A DNA stretch of 64,000 bases from contig OY282503.1 in NCBI GenBank assembly GCA_958295605.1, positions 47,723,095 through 47,787,094 of the forward strand, read 5' to 3'. The notes beneath the pieces are model-generated. The model searched no databases and was not told where the DNA came from. It saw nothing but the letters and a program-made list of their open reading frames with translations. Each line of letters begins with the position of its first letter. Position 1 is the first letter of the stretch. This DNA is from Ajuga chamaepitys (Eukaryota > Streptophyta > Magnoliopsida > Lamiales > Lamiaceae). Positions 33,060 to 43,824 of the stretch are shown one piece after another. The position numbers and the translations under genes are program-made.

Positions 33060-35381
33060 ATCGTCAGATTTATTAATAGTGCATTCCAACAATTAGAGGA
33101 GCTTAGACCATTCAAACGAATGGTCGACTTATGTATATTCACTTGTGTCCTCAATAATATCTTATGCAATTTACAATATTTTTTAAATTATTTGTTTTAA
33201 GAATTATTTTTTAAATCCCTTTTTAGTTTAGCACGAAATATATGTTTGAGACTAAAATGTGATTTTCAGATTCGGAACTCTTCACTATTGTGTTTCATAA
33301 TTATAAAATTTTAAAATCTCGTTTTTAGCTAAAAGTATGTGGTTTATCATTAAATAAATCCAACGAGTTAGGTCTAATTATCATATAATTTTTAGGTATA
33401 TTTTTTCACATGTAGAAAATTGCCCCGCATAATTAAATTTCCTCTTCTAAAGTTAACTATCAATAGTTGTCCAATTGTTTACACCAGCGATTTTTTTTAA
33501 TTTCAAATTTGGAATTAATAAAAATTGCATATTTTTTGTTTATACAGAGCACGATTCTTCCCAAAACACACAGCTGAGCAATTGGAAAAAAATATCAAAA
33601 AGTTAAATAATAGCCTATATAAACTGTTTCGTTGACGATGTTCACACAAATACAAGCACTATTACAATAATTTGAATAAATACATTTAAAAAAAATTAAA
33701 TTAGTCTCACTACTACAAAAAAAAAAAAAAAAAAAAGTTCACCCTCACTGCCTTTAGTTTAATTCAGCATTCCTCAGTTGATGTCTCAATCTACCAACTA
33801 CGACATATATTTTTCGCGCGTGATCTTAAATATCGGATTACTCTTCTTTCAATTTAGCAATTAGTTTGCTAAAAGAAATAATACAGAGCAACCCAATTTC
33901 TGTTGAGACTCCACAAGACGCAATCTTCCATTTGAAATTAAATTACAGAAGAAATAGAACATGCAACGTATAACAGAAATCAAAACAAAAGACATTGAAG
34001 CACATTTTGAACAAGAAGGCAACAGGGCAACAGGCAAAGAAGTCGACATATTACACAATGAAAAGATTGACACGGTTGTGGAGCCATGTGTAAATATGAT
34101 TGTACTGAATATACAGCTACTCAGTGCCTAAACAGATCCAGTGGACGGACCTCGGGAAATTGTTTTACTCTAACACTCGAGGGGTGTTAGAAACCCATTT
34201 ATGGTGGACCAATGGATCTGTTTCTAATAATAACGTAGTTACACAAAACCACTAATAAACACAGGGCCATTTAATCCTAAAATTTCTCGAAAGGCTAGTT
34301 CACAGGAATGTTCAACAACCAAATATACCAATCTTTGCTTCCAAGTTTACACAACAGCACAGCAACCAAAACCTAAACTGTAACGAAGACCTTAATACCA
34401 CAAAGTGCAAACAAGTCATGCTTTTCCAGAAATTTCCTTAACAATCAACAACAGTTTCATCTTTAGCAACAAACACACATAAACAAAAAAAAAGCAATAC
34501 AGCTAAATACAGGGAAGACAGCGGGTAATAAACCGTAAATCAATGCACCTTTTTCCAGGGATAGGGGACAACTTCGGAACTGGAATCCGATTCGATCAGA
34601 ACACAACAAGAGGAGGTGCAGTGCTTCCGTTTCCTAATACGGAGAGAGTAAGGCCAAACTAACGGCACCGTGCAATGTGTGTGCAAAGTGTGTATGACAT
34701 TTTGCCTTTTCTTTCTTTTCCGAAGGCTGTAATGGATGGGAGCACTAGAAGATTCACCAGAAGATATGCTTTTATACTTGGCAAAAATATCACGGAAGAA
34801 CCCTAATCCTAATAATAGGCCCAATAAAATACACAACAAGTTACATCAATTTAAAGAAACAACAGCAATAAGCGCGTTTTGAATAAATGAAATCACTATA
34901 AATAGTGCATGTAGCAGAGAATCTCTGCAAAACGCAGAAAATCAAGAAAAAATAGACGGAGCATTCAAGGTGAACAGACGAGATTCGGTCAAGAATGCCA
35001 TTGGGACAATTAATTTTGCCCATAAAAGTCCATCTAAGGACCTACAACCAGATCTTCACAGACGAAAAAAAAACGAAGATCTGCACGTGATGATGTGGAG
35101 TACGAAAGTGGCCCAAAATCAGAATCACAGAAGAGATACAAACAAAGATCAGAGCAAAAATGGAAGAAAGAAGAAAGGGAGGAGAAGGGGCAGTCACATC
35201 CCCTCTCTCTCTCTCCTCTCTCTCTCTCACGTGGTGTGGCAGGTTTTTTATGATCAGAGCAGCGGCTTTGGTGTGATGGGGGACTGAATTTATGTCCCCC
35301 AAACCCTACACACCACCGACTTAGGCCAAACCTCACAAACCAAACATATAATGGGGTTGGCCCAACTGGTCACCGACTGGG
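33060..35381 (-). other. Upstream non-coding part of the Harbinger element
   Basis: No recognisable gene. On the transcribed (minus) strand the right end gives a promoter/leader-like layout: CACGTG G-box (about 35229) next to an AG/CT-rich microsatellite (35201-35228). A hairpin-like unit with inverted AAACAGATCCA/TGGATCTGTTT arms and an inner CTAACAC/GTGTTAG palindrome lies at about 34131-34226 and may be a small inserted MITE. Short frames at 34540-35340 have no known motif. Confidence 0.4.
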
Positions 35382-35403
35382 CCAACCCCAAGCAAACATC
35401 CCC
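35382..35403. repeat. Right terminal inverted repeat of the Harbinger element
   Basis: 22 bp, followed by TCA at 35404-35406. Confidence 0.93.
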
Positions 35404-35457
35404 TCAGTTCCCATCACTTCTTCCATATCAAGATTTGTACATTCAATTATTTATAAG

Positions 35458-35699
35458 TGTTAGAAATATGTGTTGAATAGTCAGTCTTAGTTGTATTAGA
35501 TGTGTGATAAGTGTCACAATCTAAGCCATTAATAGTACATTGTGTAGTAGGGTTCACATATTATATATAGATGTAATATCCCTTGTATAACTCAATGAAA
35601 CAATAATGAATAGTAGCCGAAATATTTTTGTAGCAATGACTTTGTTTAGTTCCTTTCAACACATCTTTTCACATGCACATTTTCATATGTTTTTTAACA
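35458..35699 (+). repeat. 5' LTR of the older Copia element
   Basis: 242 bp, starts TGTTAGAAATATG, ends TTTTTTAACA, directly followed by TGATATCAGAGC, a one-mismatch version of the tRNA-iMet primer site. Confidence 0.75.
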
Positions 35700-35798
35700 T
35701 GATATCAGAGCGGGATTGAAGATCCTGTTGTTGATTTACATCCCCATCTTTTATCCTCCCTTTAGCTACATTAAAGCCTACACCTCCAGCCTATATGG

Positions 35799-36278
35799 TG
35801 TTGGAATTATATAATATTTCAAAAGAAATAAACTTCTATTTTATTTTGATAAAAAGTAGTAGTCAAAGTTTTCTTTATAATTAATAGGTTATGTACATAA
35901 CTTTTCTCCATATTAATTATTTTAAATTTCATCCTTGAAGTTATACGTTTATTTCCGTTGTCAGCTTTGAAACTTTATGCTTATTCCCGTTGTATTAATT
36001 CTCAAGAATGTCAACATTAGTTTGCAACCTATATAAATAGCAGATCATTTGCATGGAGATAAAGTATGATTTTAGCAAAAGTCTCACTATTTATTTATAG
36101 ATAATATACCTACAATATATATTTGTGAGATATTTTTTTTTTTTTACTGCTGCTACTAATTTGTTGTTCTTGCACCCGAAAAATATTTTTGATGTTCTGT
36201 TGTATCCTGGGGGATTACTCAAGTAAATCCTTTAGGACAGTGTTATCATTACACGCCTAAAAAAATATACTTTCGTCT
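35799..36278 (+). repeat. 5' LTR of the nested Copia, 3' end deleted
   Basis: Aligns with the right LTR up to CTTTCGTCT at 36278; the final 29 bases are absent. Contains the TATA box CCTATATAAATAG (about 36028-36040). Confidence 0.88.
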
Positions 36279-36289
36279 AAATCTAAAGG

Positions 36290-39200
36290 ATTTAGAGTAT
36301 GGAGTTCAACATTCAAGCAAGGAAGACGACAGGGTTCGGACAAAAGGCAAATGTGACAAAACATGGTAACAACAAAAGGTACGTACCTAAATATTGCAAA
36401 ATTAGTAACTTACCGCTATCTTTTTATACACCCCAACACGATTCTCCTAAGTCAACTTCAAACTTGGTTCAAGGAGATTCGTTGTTGCGGTTATATCACA
36501 AGCTTTTTTTGTGACTAATGTGAAAGATTGGGTGGTAGACTCTGGAGCTACCAGACATATTTGTGGAAACAAAGATGTCTTTTCTTCCTACAATACCATA
36601 GGGGATGGAGAAGAACATATATATCTTAATGATTCCATAACTGCAAAGGTACTTGAAAAGGGAAAAATTCTTTTCAATCTCACTTTTGGTAAAACTTTGT
36701 CTCTAAGTGATATGTTGCATGTGCCTTCTATGAAGATAAACTTAATTTATGTGGCTTTATTGGGAAAAGCTGGAATAAAAATATCTTTTGAATTTGACAA
36801 ATTGTGATGACTAAAGACAACATACTTGTAGGAAATGGTTATTGTAATCAACGTCTTTTTGTGCTTAATGTCTCTAATGTGATCAACGAAAATGCAACTT
36901 CTACTTACATGGTTGATTCTATTGATTTGTGTCGTGCAAGATTAGGTCATGTTAGTACTGAATATATTCATAAAATGCAAAGTCTTGGTTTAATTTTTAG
37001 CATTGCATAAGTGTGAAATTTGTTGTGAAATAAAACAAACAAAGAAAACATGTGTTGCAGTGCAAAGAGCAACTGATTTGCTAAACTTGATACAAAGTGA
37101 TTTAGGAGATTTAAAAGACCATGACTAGGGGAGGTAAAAGGTATTATGTGACTTTTATAGATGATTTTTCCAGTTATAACAAAGTGTACTTGCTTAGAAA
37201 TAAGGATGAAGCCTTTAACATGTTCTTGCTTTATAAAGCTGAAGTAGAAAATCAGTTAAAAAAATGATAAAAAGAGTAAGATCAGATAGAGGTGGTGAGT
37301 ATATTTTATTTAATGATTTTTGTGAATAAAAAAGGTATTATTCAAATGGTGTAGCAAAATGAAAAAATAGGACTTTGAAAGAAATGATGAATGCTATGCT
37401 AGTTAGCTCTTCCGCACCTGATAATTTATGGGGTGAAGCCATTTTGTCTGCATGTCATTTACAAAATAGAATTCCTTTTAAGAAAACTGGTAAAACACCT
37501 TATGAGTTATTCAAAGGTTATACACCGAATTTGAAATATTTGAAAGTGTGGGGGTGTCTTGTTGAAGTCATGCTTCCTGATTCTAAGGAAAGAAAATTAG
37601 GTTCAAGAACTTCTGATTGCATATGTATTGGTTATGCTGAAAATAGTGCTACATATAGATTTCTTGTGCTTAAAAGTGATGTGTTGGATGTTAATACTAT
37701 TGTTGAAACAAAAAATGCAGAGTTCTTTGAGCATGTTTTTCCTTTAAGATTTGAATTTATTTCTCATGCACCTGTAGAAAAAAAAAATAGAACATGCTTT
37801 TGAAAATCAACCTGGAGAGGTAAGAAGGAGTAAAAAACCAAGAAAAGAAAAATCATTTGGAGATGAATCTTATACTTATCTTGTTGAAAATGATCCATAA
37901 CTTTTTATGAAGGTATTTCATCTTCTGAGTCCACGTTTTGAAAAGAAGCTATTCAAAATGAACCTGATTCTCTTTCAAAAAATAAAACTTGGGTTTTGGT
38001 TGATTTACGTCTTAGAGCTAAACCTATTGGTTGTAGATGGATTTTCAAAACAAAATACAATCCAGATGGTTCTATTGAAAAATATAAAGCTAGATTAGTT
38101 GCAAAGGGTTCTACTCAAAATCAAAATATTGATTATTTTGATACGTTTGCTCCAGTGGCCCCCATTTCTTCACTTCACGTTTAAATTTCTTTGGTTGTTG
38201 TGCATAGACTCTTTACACACCAAATGGGTGTCAAAACTGCTTTTCTAAATGGTGATATGGAAGATGAAATTTATATGATACAACTAGAAGGATGTGTTGG
38301 TTCTGGGCATGAGAATGAAGTGTGTAAGTTGACCAAATCTTTATATGGTTTAAAACAAGCACCTAAGCAATGGCATGAAAATTTTGATCAAGTTGTGTTG
38401 AGTAATGGTTTTACTTTGTTGAAGTAGATAAATGTGCTTATACAAAAGTTGTTGATGATGAATGTGTGATTATATGCTTATATCTCCTCGTTACTTGAAT
38501 TTAATAAAAGAAACAAAGAAATTTCTTGCATCACAATTTGATATAAAGGACATGGGAGAAGCAAAGTTGATGTTGGGTGTTAAAATCATAAGGAAGGATG
38601 ATGGCATAATGCTATCTCAAGAACATTATGTGGACAAACTTCTTAAGAAGTTTAGACACTTTGATGATTCCCGGGTGAGTACCCCTTATGATGATAACAC
38701 TCAATTGATGAAAACTCAAGGTGATCCAGTGGCTCAATCTGAGTATGCACGGTTTATTGGGAGTCTGATGCAGTTGATGAATTTCTCTTGACCTGATATA
38801 GCTTATGTTGTGTAGGTTGAGTAGATAAACACATAATCCCAACCGTGATAATTGGATTGCATTAATCAGAGTAATGCGATATTTGAGAGTACCATGAATT
38901 ATGGTATTTTTTATTGTGGATTTCCCACTGTATTAGAGGGATACAGTGATGCTAACTGGATTTTAGATTCAGATGAGATAAAATCTACTAGTGGTTATAT
39001 ATTTACAATTGGTGGGGGTGCAGTGACTTGGAAGTCAGCTAAACAAACTATAGTTGCAAAATCAACAATGGAATCAGATTTTTTTGCTCTGGAGTTAGCT
39101 CGCAATGAGGTTGAGTGGTTGAGAAACTTCTTAGCTAATATACCATTGGGCTTAAAGTCAACCCCATCAATATCTATACGTTGTGACTGCCAAGCTGCAA

Positions 39201-39421
39201 TAGTCGTTGCAAAGAATAAATCTTTCAATGGTAAAAATAGACATGTGCGTCTGAGACACGAAGTAGTCAAACAACTACTACGAGATGGAATTATATCGAT
39301 CGATTATGTGAGATCAGAAGTAAATTTGGCTGATCCGTTGACAAAACCCTTGGGTAGAAAGTCATTAAATGAGACATCGAGGGGAATGGGACTAAAAACC
39401 AATTTGAGTATTAATAAGTGA
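36290..39421 (+). pseudogene. Gag-pol remains of the nested Copia
   Basis: Starts in the gag spacer (TTGFGQKANVTKHGNNKRY), then protease DWVVDSGATRHICGN (from 36511), GAG-pre-integrase (RARLGHVS near 36940) and broken integrase (VRSDRGGEY near 37280). Then come LWGEAILSACHLQNRIPFKK (37375-37803), RT pieces (YKARLVAKGSTQ; LYGLKQAPKQW) and RNase H (GYSDANWILDSDE; ADPLTKPL) to 39421. Many stops and shifts separate these. The YVDD region near 38450 is damaged (CDYMLISP). The DSGA active site of the protease is kept. Confidence 0.9.
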
Positions 39422-39937
39422 TGGTAACCCGACCTTTGTGATTGGAGATCCTATGAATAAGATTTGTATGGGCAATAACAAGTCATTTGTTAGTCCTGCT
39501 AGCACATTATAAGTCTTGTCCCTTCCGAAGGTGTGTGTGGAGTGCTAGACTGTAAAAATTGAGAGGCTAAGCTAAAACTTTTAATGAGTTTCAGATGCCT
39601 TATGAGTGGTATATTATTTGCTGAATATACTTGATCAACTCACCTATATGAGACATGGCTAAGTGTTTTTAGCACTCATGAATTACCAGGCACGCGCACG
39701 GCTGATAAAGCACAACACCGCGTTGAACGACAAAGTTGACATGAGTACAATGTGAAGGATATGATTTTAGCTTATAAATAAGAGTCTTTAGTTAATAGAA
39801 ACTAAGTTTCACTAAAGCTCTATAAGCTATGTCTTATTTTTCTTGGTCTGGTTCATAGTCCAAAAGACACCAGATTCGAAGCATTGGTATTCTACTAAAG
39901 CAACAGTGTTTTATTTATTTTGAAAAATGTGGGAGAA

Positions 39938-40454
39938 TGTTGGAATTATATAATATTTCAAAAGAAATAAACTTCTATTTTATTTTGATCAAAAGTAGTA
40001 GTCAAAGTTTTCATTAAAATTAATGGATTCTGTACATAACTTTTCTCCATATTAATTATATTAAATTTCAGCTTTGAAGTTATACTTTTATTTCCGTTGG
40101 CATCTTTAATTTTTTCAGCTTTGAAACTTTACGTTTATTCCCGTTGTATTAATTCTCAAAATGTCAACATTAGTTTGCAACCTATATAAATAGCAGACCA
40201 TTTGCATGGAGATAAAGTATGATTTTAGCAAAAGTCTCACTATTTATTTATAGATAATATACCTACAATATATATTTGTGAGTTGTTTTTCTATTGCTGC
40301 TACAAATTTGTTGTTCCTGCACCCGGAAAATATTCCGGAAGTTTTGTTGTATCCTGGGGAATTACTCAAGTAAATCATTTAGGATAGTATTATCATTACA
40401 CACCTAAAAAAATATACTTTCGTCTGTACATATAATATTCTCCAAATCCTAACA
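39938..40454 (+). repeat. 3' LTR of the nested Copia
   Basis: 517 bp, preceded by a polypurine-like GTGGGAGAA and followed by TATGG. Confidence 0.93.
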
Positions 40455-40509
40455 TATGGAAAACGAGTCATAAGCAGCAATTAAAACACCGGATGGTGGT
40501 GACAAAGAA

Positions 40510-42860
40510 AGCATCAAAACAAATGAAAGCTCACAAAACCATATTCAAATCATACAACCACAGAACCAAGCGCATCTGTAAAGCTGGGAGACAGAACTAT
40601 TTGATTTGGAGGCAATAAATATTGACTGATGTGATAGGCTACGACCTTGAGGATTATCTTACAGGAGATGTACCAGTTCCAACAAAGTTCATCAATGGAG
40701 AAGATGAAAACAAGAAGCTTAATCCAGATTTCCATATCTATCAGAGGCAGGATCAGCTCCTTGCCTCGTGGCTGCTTTTCTCTTTGAGTGAAAGTGCATT
40801 GATCATGATGGTTGGCCTAGAGACAACATGTGAGTTGTTGAAAACTCTTGTGACAAACTTCTCAAGCCAAACCAAAAGCCAGAAAAATGGTTAATTACAA
40901 CAACCCCACCAAACTATCTGTGTTTTTCACATAAACTAATAAACCTTTTTTCTTGACACCAATACATACAAACTATACGGGTTTGGTAGATAAACCACCA
41001 AACTTATTTTCCGACCATTTTTCATTAAAATTTCCCACGCGACTTGCGCGTGATACACTTTTAGGGGTGTTTTTTGTCCAAACAACCTTCTAATAGGTAG
41101 AGGATCTTCTCATTTCAACAATGTAGGTTCTAGATATTAGGGAAGATAACTGTTGGTGATTCAAATAAATTGTTAAGGAAAAGAAAAGTTTGAAAGAATT
41201 TTACACTTTTGGCCTACAAAAAAGGTTATTTAGACAAAAACACGCCCTTAAAATTTTATCATGCGCAAGTCACGTGCAGAATTCCAACAATAAAATGGTC
41301 AGAAAATAAGTTTGATGGTTTATCTGCCAACCGGAAAATAAGTTTGGTGGTTTAACTGTCGAACCCGTATAGTTTGTATGCAATGGTGCCAAGAAAAAGA
41401 AATTAGTGGTTTATGTGCAAAAATGCTGATAGTTTGGTGGGGTTGATGTAGTTAACCCCCAGAAAAATGCAGTATAAAATTGAACTGCAAATTTCAAGAA
41501 AGGGAGTCTAAGCATGAAAAAATATTTGAACAAAGTGAAGGCTGGTTGTGATGCCTTGGCTGCTGCAGGTCAGAGGCTGAGTGATGAAGATCAGATAATG
41601 CATGTCCTTGGGGGACTCAGAGGTGAGTATAACCCTGTTAAGTACATCCAAGATAGACTCATATTCCTTGAGAGATATCTGTGCTTTACTCTTGAGCTAT
41701 GAAAACAGTCTTGAAAGCCTGTTTGGAACCACAGAGGAGAATGACATTCCTATAGCAAATATTTCCTCTCAAGGAGGAGATAGGAACAGTGGAAATACTA
41801 GCAGAGACAGAGGAAATTATAATTCTGGAGCTAGCAGGAACAATGGGAGAAGAGGTTTTGGCAAAGCAAGAGGTGGAAGATTCCCAGGAACAAAGGAAAA
41901 ATTATTTTGTCAAATTTGTGGTTTCAACAACACTCGCACCTCAGAAAAAATGTTATTATAGGGATTCTTCCTATAAACATCCCAACAACACTTAAGGTTA
42001 TATGCACAACAACCAAGGTAGTAGATTCAACAATTTTCAAGCCAATCAAGCCACCACTGCATTCACTCAACGGGTTACCAACTCAGAATATTCTAGTTGG
42101 TTCCCAGATTTAAGGGCATCAAGTCATGTAACTTATGACTTTGCTAATCTTAATGTTGCATTTGATTATTAACGATGAATCAAGCTACATCTCGTAGACG
42201 ACTCAGATTTGTTTATCTCCCATATTGGTAACTCACAGCTTAAACCCTTTAACCCTTCCTACAACCCTGTTTATATAACTACCTTCTTCATGTTCCAGAA
42301 AATCACCAAGAACCTACTTAGTGTTTCTCAATTTTGTAGAGATAACAATGTGTTTTTTTAGTTCATTATTATCAATGTTTTGTTAAGGATCAAACCAATG
42401 GAACAACACTTCTCCAAGGGAGTCTTGAAGATGCATTATTTGATTTTTGAGCTTATTAATGCCAAGAAGAATTAATCCACTATTCCTAGAGTCATACGTT
42501 TTGAAATTCAATCATGTTCTCAGTCTAATATGATGAACAATGTTATTTAATTTTCTCTTTCGAATTATGTCAGTTCTGTCCACATAATCAACTGAATCCC
42601 TACCAAAAATCTGAAATATTACTCTCCTTTTAAAATCCTTTACCAAAAAAGGCCTGAAATTTCCCATCTTAGAGTTTTTGGTTGTATTTTCTTTCCTAAT
42701 ATTAGACCATACATTAAATCCAAGTTTGAGTACAAGTCAGAACCCAGTATCTTTATTGGTTATGCAGATGGGTACAAAGGTTATAAAGTACTCCTAAAAT
42801 CTGGAAAAAACATTAATTATTAGGGATCTTGTTTTCTTTAAAATATATTACCCTTTCCTA
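40510..42860 (+). pseudogene. Gag, protease and integrase remains of the older Copia
   Basis: UBN2-type gag before the MITE (NYLIW...DVIGYDLEDYLTGDVPVPTK to about 40889) and after it (SMKKYLNKVKAGCDALAAAG, DEDQIMHVLGGLRGEYNPV; then, after a frameshift near 41640, SLRDICALLLSYENSLE). A Gly/Arg/Ser-rich tail and FCQICGF knuckle start follow. The protease is mutated from D-T/S-G-A to DLRASSHV (about 42107). Fragments NLLSVSQFCRDNN and HLRVFGCIFFPN, SEPSIFIGYADGYKGYK close it. RT and RNase H are missing. Confidence 0.75.
40890..41458. mobile_element. Mutator-like MITE, 569 bp, inside Copia gag
   Basis: Long inverted ends: left GTTAATTACAACAACCCCAC, right (other strand) GGGTTAACTACATCAACCCC, both continuing CACCAAACTAT and remaining similar for roughly 100 bases. 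CCAGAAAAATG occurs on both sides (40879-40889, 41459-41469), a duplication in the 9-11 bp range of Mutator-like elements. No coding capacity. Confidence 0.85.
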
Positions 42861-43065
42861 GCCTAAAAGATCCAAATGGTACTGCCCCTAGCATTAAAAA
42901 TGGAAAAGTAATTTTGGGTTAGGATTAGAGCACTAACACTTTCCACAAGACCAAAGTTAGTAGAGTTATGGTGATTAAGGGTCAAGGTAGAATCAACGAG
43001 GCACACTTCAGGGGTATCATAATCACTAAGTGAGATTAAGTTCCTATTTAATGTGGCATCTAAAC

Positions 43066-43635
43066 TCAGTATAGTGATACACGTTTCAATGTGATTAACT
43101 TTCTCACTATCGTGTTTTTTTTAGCTTCATATATAGAAAATGTGACCTTGTCTACCCTCAAAGTTAACTCCCCCTCTTGGATAACTATAAGAGCTTTACC
43201 CATTGCTAGAAACGGGCGACCTAAGATCAAGGGGACTTCCTTGTCTTCTACCATGTCTAGGACTATAAAATTGACAGGAATTATAAACTTACCAATGTCT
43301 AATAAAACATCCTCTACAATGCCACGTGGCCAAGTTATTGAGCGGTCAACCATTTGTAGGGTGATTGTAGTGGGTCTCATCGTGCCTATTCCTAATTTTT
43401 CAAATATAGACAAAGGCATTAAGTTGATACTAGCTCCTAGACCGTACAGTGCTTTATCAAAAGTTACATTACCTATTTTGCGCTCAAGAGTAAAACTACC
43501 TGGATCTTTGCGCTTTAATGGTAGTTTCCTTTGGATCACTGCACTGCATTCTTCCTTCAGATTCACCGTCTCATAGTCGTCCCATCTTCTCCTTTGAGCA
43601 ATCACCTCTTTCAAGAATTTCACATTGTTTGGCAT
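43066..43635 (-). pseudogene. Gypsy retropepsin domain, catalytic Asp lost (copy A)
   Basis: Reads VIQRKLPLKRKDPGSFTLER, LGASINLMPLSIFEKLG, DRSITWPRGIVEDVLLDIG and VPLILGRPFLAMGKALI, the plant Athila/Tat aspartic protease. The active-site position is GLGAS instead of DLGAS, which copy B keeps. Frame open for 189 codons but not functional. Confidence 0.8.
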
Positions 43636-43824
43636 CTGTTGTAGTGCTTCAACAAATGGAATGTTGATTTAGATTTTCTTCAATACCTCCAAAAACTTTT
43701 CGAACTGCTCATCGATCTTCTTTTTTCTTAGAACTTGTGGGAATGGAATTGGAGGGGCATACTCTGGTAAGTCGGCTTTTTGCCTCTTTTATGGTCCTTG
43801 CCCCTCTCTTTCTTCCTCTAAGTA

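Larger units (their letters stand above)
28255..35403 (-). mobile_element. PIF/Harbinger DNA transposon, 7.1 kb
   Basis: The left end GAGGATGTTTGCTTGGGGTT and the right end (other strand) GGGGATGTTTGCTTGGGGTT are 22-bp inverted repeats with one mismatch. TCA flanks both sides (28252-28254 and 35404-35406), the 3-bp duplication expected of this superfamily (usually TWA). Inside, all on the minus strand, are a Harbinger transposase gene and two Myb/SANT-like genes. Subterminal TGTTTGGTT and GGGGTTGG motifs repeat at both ends. The transposase has a frameshift, stops and a 360-bp insertion, so the element is inactive as it stands. A T44 run lies at 28532-28575. Confidence 0.92.
35799..40454 (+). 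mobile_element. Copia retrotransposon nested in the older Copia, TATGG duplication
   Basis: The left LTR starts TGTTGGAATT at 35799 and the right LTR (39938-40454) starts identically and ends CCTAACA. TATGG flanks both sides (35794-35798, 40455-40459). The LTRs differ at roughly 35 of 480 aligned sites by eye, so the insertion is considerably older than the one at 4015-8489. A deletion removed the last 29 bases of the left LTR, the primer site and most of gag. The coding region is heavily decayed. Confidence 0.93.
35458..42860 (+). mobile_element. Older Copia retrotransposon, interrupted by two later insertions
   Basis: A 5' LTR (35458-35699) and degenerate primer site TGATATCAGAGC (35700-35711) are followed by about 85 bases of leader. 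The element is then split by the complete Copia at 35799-40454. It resumes at 40460 with a gag region, which is itself split by a MITE at 40890-41458, and continues through protease and integrase pieces to about 42860. No 3' LTR was found; the right end is lost where Gypsy sequence begins near 42925. Continuity across both insertions is supported by their target duplications. Confidence 0.75.

Noticed and set aside
33709..33735. CACTACTACAAAA start of a second CACTA transposon
   Set aside because: Reads like a CACTA terminus followed by an A-run, but no matching opposite end or subterminal array was found in the window.
34540..35340. Two or three small genes upstream of the Harbinger ORFs
   Set aside because: Overlapping frames on both strands in low-complexity, UTR-like sequence; no domain.
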